Part shown: positions 11,664 to 23,468 of the stretch, in pieces | Layout of the letters: the number at the start of each line of letters is the position of its first letter | How positions within the stretch are numbered: the stretch's first letter is position 1 | The notes under the pieces: model-generated | Told to the model about the DNA's origin: nothing | Databases searched by the model: none | Seen by the model: only the letters and a program-made list of their open reading frames with translations | Source of the DNA: Isoetes taiwanensis | Lineage: Eukaryota > Streptophyta > Lycopodiopsida > Isoetales > Isoetaceae | Direction: 5' to 3' | Assembly: GCA_021234155.1 (NCBI GenBank) | Contig: JAJEKV010000075.1 | Span: forward strand, 4,792,230-4,856,229 | Length of the DNA stretch: 64,000 bases | Made by a program: the position numbers and the translations under genes

Positions 11664-11865
11664 TCCTAAGCCATGCCCCATGCATGGGTAGTTGTTGAAC
11701 ATTGGGCAAAGACATGCTTTACAAAGTCTTGCATGTGGCTTGAAATTATTTCGCATTAAATGTTTCCTAAGGCATGTCCAATGCATGGGAAGTTGTTGAA
11801 CATTGGGCATAGACATGCTTTATAAAGTCTTGCATGTGGCTTGAATTCTTTCACATTAAATAGGT
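11664..11865 (+). repeat. tandem pair, ~101-bp period
   Basis: Two adjacent copies contain CATGGG, AGTTGTTGAACATTGGGCA and AAGTCTTGCATGTGGCTTGAA. Each includes the palindromic word CCATGCATGG or a variant of it. Confidence 0.85.
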
Positions 11866-12472
11866 CAATGTTTGGAAGTGTTTGTTTTGTGAGGCAAAGA
11901 ATGGCACTTGGACCATCGGAGTAATTGAGTTCTTAAAATACAAACATCAAAGGATGCAAGACGTATAGGAGTATAATACATGCCATCTCAATATTTGGCA
12001 AAATATATAGGGCCTCCACCATCGCAACCTTTCATAATCGGAGGAGACGACCTCACTGTCGGGCCCTTTCTGGAATATGATGGAGGCCCATGGAAGTATA
12101 CTCAACTGACCTTCCCTTAATTGTCTTCTAGATACCTCCAATTTCTAATTGCATATTGTCATGTGACCTGACTTACTAACAAAGCAATCTCTTTGACTGC
12201 ATGTTGGTCTCACTTACAATTTCGTCATTCCTAGCAAGAGTTCTATGTTTATCCTTGCATGTCAGATCAATGCATGTATATCAAAGCCTGCCAGCCAATT
12301 GCTTCCAAATATAGCTGGCAATATCAAAATTGGATTTTTTTGTAGCGTACAGCTTTTTCCCGGTGGCAACTGAAGCAGAAGTTCCACATCATATGAAGGA
12401 GCAGGATTCACGAGGAAAAAAAAGACAAAGGCTTCCAACCACGAGAAGTGTTGCCATGGAAAATTTGGATGC
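11866..12472. other. unassigned flank of the 7.75-kb transposon
   Basis: I see no supported gene. The open frames on the minus strand (11947-12141, 12262-12555) have no recognisable domains. Confidence 0.4.
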
Positions 12473-12476
12473 AATA

Positions 12477-12508
12477 GGGTGAAAGTATGCTGGTGGGTAG
12501 CAAAAAAA
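12477..12508 (+). repeat. left terminal inverted repeat of the 7.75-kb transposon
   Basis: Begins GGGTGAAAGTATG, then TGGT and GCAAAA, aligned with the reverse complement of 20195-20226. The first 13 positions are identical. AATA precedes it. Confidence 0.85.
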
Positions 12509-12826
12509 CGCGACCCCAGCACCAGCACCAGCACCCAAAATACATTTTTTCCCACCCGTCATACATTTTTTTCCCACCCTTCACCTATACAAAGACCATC
12601 TATATTCTCGCCTGCCTATTCGCCTAGCCGGTGCTCCGTTTATACAATCATTACACCGCTTGCCGCCCCGAAGAATGAAAGCGACCCCCAACTGGAACCA
12701 CTAGACAAACGAACGAACTTTCAATTTGTGTTTTTCCAAATCTCTATTCCCCAACTTTCTCTACTCCGGCCAAGCAACCCGCGAATTTGCGCTTTCGGAT
12801 TTCCACTTTATACAAACAGATCAACC

Positions 12827-15800
12827 ATGGTAAAGAAGGTGATTGATCCGCCCGCTCAAGCAGTAATTCCAACGGAACCCATTATCCGGGTAAGCAAAAA
12901 GCAACAAAACAAAATTTCAATGGGTTTAGGGTTCAACCACATTGTTCGATTTTCTTGCATTCTTCGGGCCGGAAGAAACGTTCCCTTAAGACCGGGACTG
13001 GCTGATTGCCGAACCAAGAAGACTTCCATGCGTATGCGAGGTCCGCCAAACGAGGGCGTTCATCCCTCTCAATTTGAACGCACCTCATTTCTGCAGCAGA
13101 GTACAATGAAGTTTGGGATACCAACCGGGGTCATTCCCCGCAAAACTTCCATTGACAAGGTGAGGCGAGGGGACGAAGAAGCTCTAATAGAGCTTCCGAG
13201 CAAAAATATACCCGACGGGTTGAAGAACGAGAGAAGTTAGAAAGACAATTATCATACCTATTTGCATTCAATAACCGCCTCGAGCAAAGCAGGATCCACG
13301 AAGTTCAAGGTTAATTGGGCAAAGGCGGCGGTTGCGGCAAAGAGTAGAGCCTACAGCAGGTTAAAAGTGAACCGGCAGCGGTGCTCAAAGAAAGCGTGGC
13401 GAGGCCCGGCAAAATCTCGACAAACCCAAAGACCGAAAGCATAGCGAAAGGCCGGTTCCGAGGAGGCACCGGTATTAAATTAGAAGGGTGGCCAGTCCAT
13501 TAGGAGCTTTAATCCCAGCGGCTTACGACTTATGGGGAGAACATATCACGCTGAAGTCCTATGCAAAGATTTGCGGAAACCCTAGACACGCAACAGGCCG
13601 GTGATTTAGTCTCCAAGAAGGAGCTAGTTGTCCAGTCCCCCGTGCTAAGGGAGCTTTCTTCTTGGCTTCGTAAGAGAAATTGCGAAAATTAAAGACAACA
13701 TCTCACGCCTTCAAGCGTCCACATGGTCCTGATCTTTTGGTGCCTCTGCTGAGCCTCTGGAGCTTGGAGAGAGAGAAAGACATGGCGAGTACATGCTCAA
13801 AGCTCTTGTTGAAATGGGGGTGGCCCAATAGATGAGGGGATAGTTCAACAGTGGCCACTATAGGCTGCTGAGGTTGCAAACACCGGCGTGCAACTTGCAA
13901 AAGCCAAGCAAAGCATTTACGTAATCTCAACAGGGCTTAGGGAACTTACAAGGAGAGCCGCCACTTGTGAGCATCTATCCCGTGACATTCAGGTTGCCAA
14001 ATGGAGATGAGGAGCGATGCTCCACATGCGGGCGGCATTCCGGGATGATTACACCCTAAGTCCGGTTGAAATGTGGCCACGTATATCATGTCACCGCCTG
14101 AGTTTGCTTATGGAGAAGACACACCACCTCGAATGCTCGTAAAACAGTTCAAAGCCGGGCTTAGTGGAGGAATTGGGGCAGACAAATAAGCAGAACCCTT
14201 ATCTTTGGGGCAGACACAAACAAATAGTGGAGACAATTGACCTAGATGAGGTGGTAGCTACAACTCCAGATATCAACAGGAAAAGGAAGCATGTCAAAAC
14301 ACCTCTTAGTAAAAGGACCCCCGGACACAAGTCTACAAGGACTCGAACTCCACAAGCAAGAACAGCCAAAAAAGGTACACGTTTGTTTCCTGAAGTGGGT
14401 ACATTAGAAGCCAGAGATGATGAATAAAGACGAGGCAAGCGGTCGGCGGCACATTCAAAGACCGAAAGCACTGTGCTAAAGACACCAACACGGTCCAAAG
14501 CAGATTCCAATAGTTCTGACGATGCTGAGAAATACAATATAGTTCCAAATTCTGCAGCAACCTCTACAAAGGCCTCCTCTAACACTGTTGATGCAGGGGC
14601 AGACAAAGGATGTTGAAGACCCGAATATAGTGGATAAGCAGGTGAACAAGGTTGTGAGCCGAATCACAAGGCTCACAAGGTCCAGGACCCAAAAGGCCCT
14701 GGAGCCCGAGAGTGAGGGTGAGTCAGATGATTCGGTTGATGAGGGCGTGCCTATAGACGCGGCACTAGGAAAAAAAAACAGGCATCTAATGTAATTTATA
14801 TGTACTGCTTTGAGGCCAATTTTGTTTGCACAAGACTTGGCAAAACGATCGCTTAAAAAGGTTTTGTGTAATACCATAATATATGTTTTTCCCCCATTGT
14901 GTCCTTGTAAAATTTGTTTCGAAGTTTCAACCTAGGGATCAATATGCATTTGCATGCGAAGGAGAAGGCAGCCACAAGTGGTGCTTATCGAATCGAGGCG
15001 ACGATATAGTGAGAGAACCTGCAGATAATGAAGAAACCAAAGTGCAAAAACAAACTCTTACATATAAAAGGTGCAATCCAATATTTAAGTTCAAGCGGTT
15101 ATTTTACTTGTCTTATTTCACTTGGCATAATGTCCCGCCCGGTTTGGTTGGTAATTGTTGCACCACTTTTGATTTTGCGCGGGAGACCAAGGACCCTAAG
15201 CCACCACTTGGTACGGGTTATTCGATAGCCAGAAACACCCATACATTGGGGGCGGGGAGATACTAGTAAGGATGTATCTAGCTATGGCTATCGGCACTCT
15301 CCATCACCGTAGCAAAGATAAACCCGAGTCCGGTAGTCGCGGCAACTTCCAAAGACGTCCGGATAGCACTTCCCGGCCGCAGTCCGGCCAAAGATTTACA
15401 AGCCGCGATCAAAGCCATCGACAAAGGGTTGCAAACGCCGAGGGATGGACACCCGAACGGAAGTGCATGGTGCTTGACATAAATGGTGTAATTGCACGCA
15501 TAATAACAACAGGAGAATGAATCAAAAATCTTGCATCCACCACAAAAACGAACCATGTTGTAAAAGAAACGCAAGTAAGTACCTCATTTGCGCACCCGGG
15601 GTATCATGAGTTTGTGGAGTGGCACCGCAGAGGTTTGATGTTGTGATTTGGAGTGCTTCTCTACTTGGAATACAAGGGATATGGTGGATGCATTGTTCCC
15701 CGATCCGCAGACCAGATTCTTGAAGATATATGGTCAAGAGCATTGCTATGCATGCGAGCATCCAACCAAAGACCTGAGAAAGCAACTATTTTTCAAGGAG

Positions 15801-16192
15801 TTGAAGGTTGTTCTTGAGGATTTTCCTCAATATCATGGTATGATTTTCTTGGTTGATGACAAAACAAGACAAAGGGTTTCTAAACCCCGCACACACAACC
15901 GTTCTGTTATGCCTTTCAAGGGGCAAGAAGAGGACAATTTTTGCGAAGTTTGTGTGTCCCCTTTGGAATACTTGGCCTCTCATACAAGATCACGAGAAAC
16001 GATCTCACAAATTGATTTCATCGATGCATGGTTGGCCCCGAGAGGCGTTGCGGTCTTTGGATTACTTGTCTCAACAACTACCTTGTCTCGAAATTTACTA
16101 TATCCTCAATGCTCCTATTGAAGTACAAAGGCAAACTTTGGGCACCCTTCCCGGGCGACGAGCATAGATTTGAGGACTTCGATGACTTATGA
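12827..16192 (+). pseudogene. FCP1/NIF-like HAD phosphatase gene of the transposon, frameshifted
   Basis: HAD-type FCP1/NIF enzymes dephosphorylate serine in proteins such as RNA polymerase II. The proposed start is ATG 12827 in ACCATGG context; exon 1 (21 codons, MVKKVIDPP...) ends before a GTAAGC donor at 12890, and a CTGCAG acceptor leads to a second short exon. The middle (about 14164-14800) is Lys/Arg/Ser/Thr/Glu-rich and looks disordered. The C-terminal domain shows CMVLDINGV (15464-15490), HPGYHEFVEW, FDVVIWSA, then in another frame RDMVDALFPD, IYGQEHCY, LFFKELK, FPQYHGM and VDD. The last residues, WAPFPGDEHRFEDFDDL, precede the TGA at 16190. Frameshifts near 15655 and 15860 break it. 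The catalytic DxDGT has become DxNG, as I recall for some plant relatives, so activity is doubtful. It converges on the neighbouring minus-strand gene. Confidence 0.8.
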
Positions 16193-16600
16193 AGTAACCA
16201 TTGTACACTACTTTTTTTTGTAATATATGCAGACTTTGTGTTATATCTTGAGTATTGAGTGATCTTGTAAGATGTCTCAAATGTTGAGTGTACAATTTTA
16301 CGTAATATATATCCAAATTTTTACTCTTGCAATACTACAAGCATTGTTTCCAAAGATTAAAATACTCCAATACAAAGACTACTACAAGCATTGTTTCCAA
16401 TACTAAAAGACTCCAATACTCACAAGCATTGTCTCCAATATAATGATCAAAATTTGAGACAAGTACACAAGTAACTACTGCACTGTTAAAATGATAAAAC
16501 AACTAGGTCAAAGCATATTCAACCTTCATATGGCGGATCGTCAAGGATCATCCGTGAGTAGCCCGATCAAGGGAAAATCTGTTAGTGCCGTGAATCTGAT
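16193..16600. other. spacer between convergent transposon genes, with short repeats
   Basis: An AT-rich 3'-3' spacer. ACTACAAGCATTGTTTCCAA or close variants occur three times (about 16336, 16382 and 16420) in an irregular ~45-bp tandem array. No gene is seen. Both genes would terminate here. Confidence 0.7.
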
Positions 16601-19600
16601 TCATCTCAAACTTGATGGTCGATACGTGATGATCAGATCTTGGAAGGTCGGACCTTTGTCTTCAAGTAGCTCCCAAGTACCATCGGGGCTGGGCAAAGAT
16701 AGTACAAACCAGCCAACACATGTTCATCGACATTGAAGGTTCGACTCACTATCCTTGACAATTACGTCAGGATATGCCTCGCTTAACACATTTGACCACA
16801 TAGAAATCGCATTCTCCTCGATTTCCCTCCTCGGGCTACAACAAAAAAGTTATCACCTTCCTTTATGTTTCCACTAAGCCATTCTCCATCACCTTCAAAA
16901 AATGCCTCATCGATTTAGGTCTTGATTACCTTCACCAAAAGAGACTTTTCCTCGGCTTTAGAGTAACATATTTCCAATTCTTTAACCTCTGCTTGTTCAC
17001 AAAGATGACCGGTTTCCTTTCAAACAGCTTACCCGCGAAACAACTTAAACCTCTATGAGCCACCCTTGTGCTTGATTTGGCCAAGTATGTCCCGATCTTT
17101 GTATTTCCTTTCGTCCTTCTACCCGGGCACGATCCAGCCGGTCAATCCTATCAACATCATCCTTTCCAATGAACCAAAAGTGCCCGCAAAAAGCCGGCCA
17201 ACAACTATTGCGGTTCACATCCAAGATGAGAGGCACATTACAAAGATTACACACGCCAGATAAAAAGCGTATAAAAGCACTTTGTGAAGCGATGAAAGCA
17301 CGTTAAAAGCGGATGAATGCGGATGAGTGCATATTACCTCTTGATGTCCCGTTCTTTGGCACCTTCATTCCAACTCATAGCGAATTCCACGGGCATCAAG
17401 AAAGACCCCTAAATCTCACTCCATCATACTTGAGCTGCTCTCTAGTGAATGCCCCTTTGAGGACTGCCCTTGCCCATCGTGCTCTCCCTTACCATGGGCT
17501 GTCCCAAAGAAATTCCATATTATTTCCTTCCCTAGCTCGTGGTGATATCTTGGTAGGAAATAGAATGGTGGGGCAGATTTGAATTGGCTAGAACAACCAT
17601 CCGACCAAACTATATGCCCGGAGAATTCTACACCATTTGATACTAGCCATGAATTGTGCTTTCTAAGACAAAGGTTGCACAAAAAGAGTGTCATGAATCT
17701 TGTCATCACTCAAGTAAAAATGGGTTTCCTTCAATAGCTTTTCGATCCTGTGAAAGAGCTTGGGTCCATCCTATACGTGATGTGGACGAGAATTGTTATT
17801 TGGTCATTGTGCAATCGCCGGCTTTGAACCTCCCTTTGTATTTTGATGCTTGTAATTCTCGGAAAAAATCAATTCTGAAAACAATTGTGCCATCTTGGAT
17901 ATTGTCCAAGCAACTCTTGAATTGCATGGCCTGCCACCTAGCCCTCTGTAATTGTGTGACACGAAATATCTTCAACGTGGAACACGATATGAAATGAAAG
18001 CCTTCAACGCCGTTCTCTTGTAAGACAATCTAAGAACCGGCTTTGGTCCTTTCTTTTTTTTCCCTTGCCATTTGAGGTCTCATCTTGTCTTTGCGGCTTC
18101 AGCCGTGTCCCACCAAATTTGGATTTCTTACTTTTGTTTCCCTTCTTCTCAACTTGTGTTTGCCCCTTCGGTCGTGTCCTACCAAATTGCCTTGGATTTC
18201 TTACTTTTGTTTCCATTCTTCTCGACGTGTCAACTGCGGCTTGGTAGGTGTCCCACCAGGCTACCTTGGACTTCTTACTTTGGTTTCCCTTCTTGGTGGC
18301 ATTAGATCTTTTCTTTACTGCCACACTGCACTTCCTTGGTAACGCGGCCGCAACTCCATCGCCTTCTTCGTCTCCAATGGAATGCAACAAGGTCCGTAGC
18401 ATAAAAAAGAAGATCGGTATAAGTTGAAAGCACAAAAGCGATAGTCGGTATGATGATGACACATATCGGCGTAGCTTCAGCAAACAATAAAGAGAGTATT
18501 ACCTTTTCAAGCGTCTTCCATTCAAGCAAGAACTTCGTGATTCTCTCTTTCTCTTGGACATATAGGAAGACTTTTTCGTGCCACCACGCCGACATGTCCG
18601 CATCAGCGATCATGTTTATACCATTCCTCACCCTCGCTCTTGTTGCAAACCACAGCCCTCGAGCTCGGCCGGTTGAGTCATACGTATGTTGGTCGGCGGA
18701 CACTTCTCACCAGTCCACGCACCTCGCGTGCACTTGCACTCTTCACCATGGAATCCGGTTTTGACCTTAATGCATTCGGCTACCACCTCGCATACTCCAA
18801 CTTCATATGGTATATGCAACAAATGTGTTTCCCTTTCTCGATACTTTCTTCACATAAATAGGCTTCAACTTCCTCGAAAGCCTTTAAGCAAACAGGTGTT
18901 CGGGGATGTCCCTTTTTGTATTGTTGATATAGTCTGCAGCGGTGAATGGTGGCCTTTGGTTAGAAATAGCGAAAAAAAAAGTTTGTATGGAAACTTATAC
19001 ACTGTGACCTCCGGAAGGTGCAAGGGATAAGAAATTCGAAGCCCCGACTCTCCAACGGTGTTCACAACATCTTTCTTGCAAGGAGAGACTCACTGCTTTT
19101 CTTTCCGATTACGGTATGCTTTGCTTGCAAGCAGGGTGAGAGAATCGCACCTCAACCTCTTTGGAAGCGCACCACGGGACCATTTCCAAGGAAGGCTTCC
19201 GATTTCCTTAATGCAAAGAGGTTGCAATTGTTGACCTCATGCAACCTATCATAAGAAATATTGCACATGTATCAATGAACATATCCCAGCCAAAGATCAC
19301 TCCAGATACAAGCACTTGAAAGCATGAAGAAGCACGAGGCATGAAGACAAGAAATAGATGTACCTAACAGCCACGCCATAGTGGAATTGCATCTCGAATT
19401 TGTGGAAGAAGCCATCACAAGTGTTGAGGTTCGGCTCTCCAAATATCATGGTTCCTTTGCCTCTTTGTGGCTGCCATTGTCTCTGCTTTCAAGTTGTTGA
19501 GCAAAGACTCCCGCCTTTTGCACTCCTTTGGATTTGGCAAAGTCCGTGTTCGAGATTTCCATTTTCGTGGTGATGAACCACCCTCTTCATCACATCAGCC

Positions 19601-19918
19601 TTGAGTTCGGTGAATGCTTTTTGGTGAGCTTATTGAAGTAATCAACTACTTGCTTGGCTATTTCTTGCCCCAAGCGTCTCATGCTCGAATCCTCCCGCTC
19701 AACCCACGCTCTTTTCATCTTATTCCTTAATCATATTCTCTTTTCTCTCGCATCCAATTTCTTGTAAATTGCGAGGAAACCGGATCTTCACGTGATATTT
19801 CCCGTGTTGGATTGACATCCGGCAAATTTGGAACATCTTTGTATTGGGATTCATCAGGCCGAAAATCCAATGCTAAACGCTGCGTGATTGCCTCCAGGCC
19901 TGTGATCGAGGGAGCCAT
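16601..19918 (-). pseudogene. SDG-SQFK / HGKG-DG family gene, candidate transposase, frameshifted
   Basis: The proposed start is ATG at 19918 (MAPSITGLEAITQRL...), ~310 bp inside the right terminus. Coding pieces follow in several frames: a Lys-rich stretch with a repeated KKGNxSKKSK motif (18050-18350); YLSDDKIHDTLFVQ (near 17700); WLVSNGVEFSGHIVWSDGCS then SQFKSAP; WNFFGTAHGKGEHDG (17440-17640); REQLKYDG; FWFIGKDDVDR (near 17200); and GTWELLEDKGPTFQDLI before the stop at 16601. Donor-like GTAC, GTAA and GTCA follow some blocks, so introns are likely. From memory, proteins with WSDG..SQFK and WNFF..HGKG..DG occur in plants and invertebrates without an assigned role. The conserved Asp residues and the position in the element suggest a DDE-type transposase; this is inference. 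At least three frameshifts make it a pseudogene. Confidence 0.7.
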
Positions 19919-20115
19919 GAAATTCCCCGAGAGAGGGAGGATAATTGAATTGGAGGGAGAATTTTCGCCCCATGACGAAGTAATCCATTTTGCAACGTAC
20001 TACCACACCACTTTCAAAAATCCAGCCAAAAACCCACAATCATTATCCCAAACGGTTCATTCGTGAGGTGGACGGTTAGTACATGAAGGGCGAAAAAAAA
20101 AAAATTTGGCAGTTA

Positions 20116-20161
20116 CGCTTAAAGCACCCCAAATTAAGCAAAAGCGGGGGTGCTTTAAGCG
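20116..20161. repeat. 15-bp subterminal hairpin near the right end
   Basis: CGCTTAAAGCACCCC (20116-20130) and its exact reverse complement (20147-20161) enclose a 16-base loop, 65 bp inside the right terminus. A perfect 15-bp stem is unlikely by chance. It may be a transposase-binding or structural site. Confidence 0.75.
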
Positions 20162-20194
20162 GGCTAAAACCTCACTATAAGCATGCGTCCGGAC

Positions 20195-20226
20195 GATGCT
20201 TTTGCACTACCACCATACTTTCACCC
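20195..20226 (-). repeat. right terminal inverted repeat of the 7.75-kb transposon
   Basis: Reverse complement of the left end: CATACTTTCACCC closes the element at 20226 and AATA follows at 20227-20230. Confidence 0.85.
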
Positions 20227-20973
20227 AATACCTCCGGTGCGGGGGACAATGTTATCTACCATTTCGGCAAAGAGGAAGCTAAAATGAAAGAGGTAGAATT
20301 TCGATCTAGAATTTGTTCCTATCATCCCAAAGCATGCCGCTTAAGACATGTAAGAAACAGGTTGAAGTAGCAAAGTAAAATAAATTTCTAATTTTCCTGG
20401 CTAGTGATGTAGAAATTTAGAGGGGCCAGAGCAGAGGCCGTTCCTCCAAACCATGCTGGCGAGTTTCCCCACATGCGGCTCTCCACGATGATGTCGCTTG
20501 ACCCCTTCGCGGTTGCTGATCTAACACTTTATCAATTTTGGCTAGGTGCCGTAGCACGTGGATAGGCTAGGATTGCAACAAACATTGCACCTCAAAAAAA
20601 GCAAGCCTGCTAGAAAAAAAAACAACAATAACAAAATTATATGTTTAGATAAATATGAATATGATTTTGAAGCATGACAGACGGATGGGCGGACAGACAG
20701 ACAGATAGACAAATAAACAAACAGTATATTTTACGTCATATCACATTGGCAGCATCCATGAGGACATATGATAGACCTCCAAATAGATAGAACTCTTGTA
20801 TGTTGGATCTATTCTATTCTATTCTTATCCACATTTAAAACATAAATACCCATAGAAAATTGCTCCATTTACAATGCTTCTAACGTAATTGAAAAAGACA
20901 CTTCACAATGAAAAAAGGCCCGACCTAATTGACATGTGCAAATTCATCACCAATTCATCACTAAGATAGTTTT

Positions 20974-23468
20974 TGTAACGATCCTGGCCACTTGATGGGC
21001 CGGTATGCGTACTCATGTCCGTATATGCATGCTTGACATGCATGCAAGGTAGAACATGCATGCAATATGGAACATGCATGCAAGATAGAACATGCAACAT
21101 GCATGCAACATGGAGAGCATATAAGCAAGAGTTTCTTGGAGAGCTTAGTGGGGATTGGAGACGTGAAGGTTTTTGCAAGAGAAGGCAACTTGGAGCATGA
21201 AGGCAAAGAAGGATTGCACTGGGAGGATTGGTGGATCAAGTGAGGATGCCAGAGCTTGGGAACGACATCAAATATTCTTCTATCAGGTGGGGTTTTTTTA
21301 TTGATCTATTTGAGATCTCATAAGCTGTGGATTGGATTAAGGCATGTTGTAGATAAAAGAGCAGGAATTATGATCATGGAAACTCCGAGATACGTGTGCT
21401 GATGTGAGCTCTAGAGTAGTCGAAATTGATCCAGGATAGGAGTAATCAGGAAATTAGGGGCTGCAACAACGGTTTTTGGCTGCAACAGGACTGTCATATT
21501 TGGAGCCGGAATTCCTGGAATCATCTAGGAAGGACTTAGATCAGGCTGATTTGTGCCTGGGACTGGCCGATTTGATTGGGTCATTGCTGGAAGAAGAATC
21601 GAGGCCCAGAACAAGAACAAAAAGCAGTCTGCGTTGCTCTTTCCTTCCTTTCCCGTAACTTTTGGAAAGTTCCTGTTTGCTTCTTGTTTATATTTGTTGT
21701 TATTAATTTATTGCTTGTTAACTAATTGTTACTTTTAAGAGACATAAGATAAGAAAAGGGATTTGGAAGTATAAGGTGATGGGATCTAGCAGCCATCCAT
21801 CGAGTAAAGTATAAGCAAAGTCGCAAGCTTTGGGATGAAGCACAAGGGGCAAAGGGTGTAAGAACTGGTATTGCTTTTGCTTTCAGATCTCCAATTGGCC
21901 TGATCGTATTAAACTTCCAATATGGAGTGATCATCTAAAAGTGATTGATGCTTCAGGGACATTTCTTACTTCTGGAAGTACTTTGTAATATTTTGAGTGT
22001 ATAATATGAAGTAAAACTCGTTCTTCAAAAAAAAAAACAATATGTAAATTAGATTAAAAAGTCTATAACTTTTAAAAATTACTAATTCCTGGCTCCTAGA
22101 GATGGGGCCTAGTCTAAGTATCTGTTGGCAGAAGTTACAAGCAATTGCGATCACGAGGTCCTGTGGATTTTAAGTCAGAAGTGCGGGGTTTGGAGTTTTC
22201 GCATTGGACATACTAATGAGTTCCTTACCTATGGAAAGAGGGTTTTTAATTGAAATATTAAAAACCTTAGCTAACGATTGTTAAAGATAAATTGAAGTAT
22301 AGAACCTTGGAGATCAAGTGAAGTTGGGCCGAGGGATCAATATGAGGCATATGGGGTCATCTATATGAGGCTATGGCATGGAACACTGTAAGTCTAAGTG
22401 TATAACTGTAAGTTTCTAAGTGTTGAACTATATTTTATCAAAGACATCATAGCTAATGGATTATCCTTGTGGGAGAATGATTTTGGGGTAAGTGGTGCAG
22501 TGTGAAATGATATTGTCTTTTCTTGTTCAGTGAAATACATAGGTGTGGGAGCGACATCAATGACAGTTAGGCTTGTGACAGTACTTCAACTTGGGCAGGT
22601 TGTATGGGCAACATCAGCAGCAGTATAATCCAAGCACACATATAGTAAACACTCTAATGAACACCACATGTCATGGTCTTTGCATTGTCTCACTGTTGTC
22701 TTGGTATTTTGTTATGTACTTGGATCCTCCGGGGTCGGACTTCCAGGTTCGGTGGCCTGGGTTGCTCTGGCATGACTCATGTTTCTATGTTCTATGTATT
22801 TGTGCTCTGTGACACCGGGCGTTAGTGCTCCTGGCCGGGATTGCTACGTCAGTCAACTCTTGTGAACTCCCATGGTAAGAGGTCCTCTAGTGCCAGACGT
22901 GGGCTGAGAGGGTATGCGCATACGAGGTTCACCCCACCACCCGCTACAGGGCTTGGAATGTAAGCTGGCTGGGCAACATGCTGCTAACAGGGTGGCTGAG
23001 CTACCCATTGTCCTGGAGTTTGTTTATGATGGTTTGGTACTCTGGTTATGTTCTTGCTCTTGATGTTCATGATGTTTCCTTTATTGTCATAGTCTAGCAT
23101 TGCACCATAGGTTCTTGTGTCTTTGAGTTGCTATGTTTGTTATCCAAGATTGCAAGATGTTCTATGCATGCAGAGGCAGCTATGGGATCCCCACTTAGTC
23201 ACGAGGACTAACCCCTTTGAGTGCATGGTGCAGTGGATTAGCAGGCGGTGGTCAAGCTAGTGGCAGCAGTGTAGCCAGGGATCGTGATTGAGATCCAGAG
23301 GAGAAGCTACTGTAACGGGCCCATGGTAGACCGCTCGAGTATTCGAACCTTGAATGTGCCTGTGGGGCGTTCCCGAGACACCGGCATAAATGGGTAGAAG
23401 CGACTACTCATAAGCGTCTAGACGGTTTTGCCCAGTTGGTTAAGGGCATGTCGGTTAGGAACGTTACA
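20974..23468. mobile_element. solo LTR, 2495 bp, probably Ty3/Gypsy
   Basis: Starts TGTAACGATCC and ends GGAACGTTACA, so the ends form a near-perfect inverted repeat with the canonical TG...CA. GTTTT occurs directly outside both ends (20969-20973 and 23469-23473), a 5-bp target-site duplication. There is no reverse transcriptase, integrase or second LTR, hence a solo LTR. A TATA-like GCATATAAG lies at about 21117, just after an ATGCATGC-rich cluster. The long LTR and the TGTAACG start recall Gypsy elements of the Tekay/Del type; the lineage is inference. Confidence 0.8.
21025..21112 (+). repeat. ATGCATGC-rich short repeat cluster in the LTR
   Basis: ACATGCATGCAA-type units recur about five times with 18-25-bp spacing upstream of a TATA-like site. 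They could be enhancer-like repeats of the LTR U3 region. Spacer lengths and sequence do not fit CRISPR. Confidence 0.65.

Larger units (their letters stand above)
12477..20226. mobile_element. 7.75-kb two-gene DNA transposon (undetermined superfamily)
   Basis: The two ends are inverted copies: GGGTGAAAGTATG starts at 12477 and its reverse complement CATACTTTCACCC ends at 20226. Similarity continues inward through TGGT and GCAAAA to about 30 bp. AATA lies directly outside both ends (12473-12476 and 20227-20230), consistent with a 4-bp target-site duplication. Inside are two converging genes: an FCP1-like phosphatase gene (+, starting ~350 bp from the left end) and a gene with SDG..SQFK and HGKG..DG motifs (-, starting ~310 bp from the right end). 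Both are frameshifted, so this copy is probably dead. The termini do not match the CACTA, hAT or Mutator ends I know. Calling the minus-strand product the transposase is inference. Confidence 0.8.

Noticed and set aside
21025-21112. Short regularly spaced ATGCATGC repeats as a CRISPR array
   Set aside because: Units are too short, spacers are short and similar, and the context is a plant LTR.
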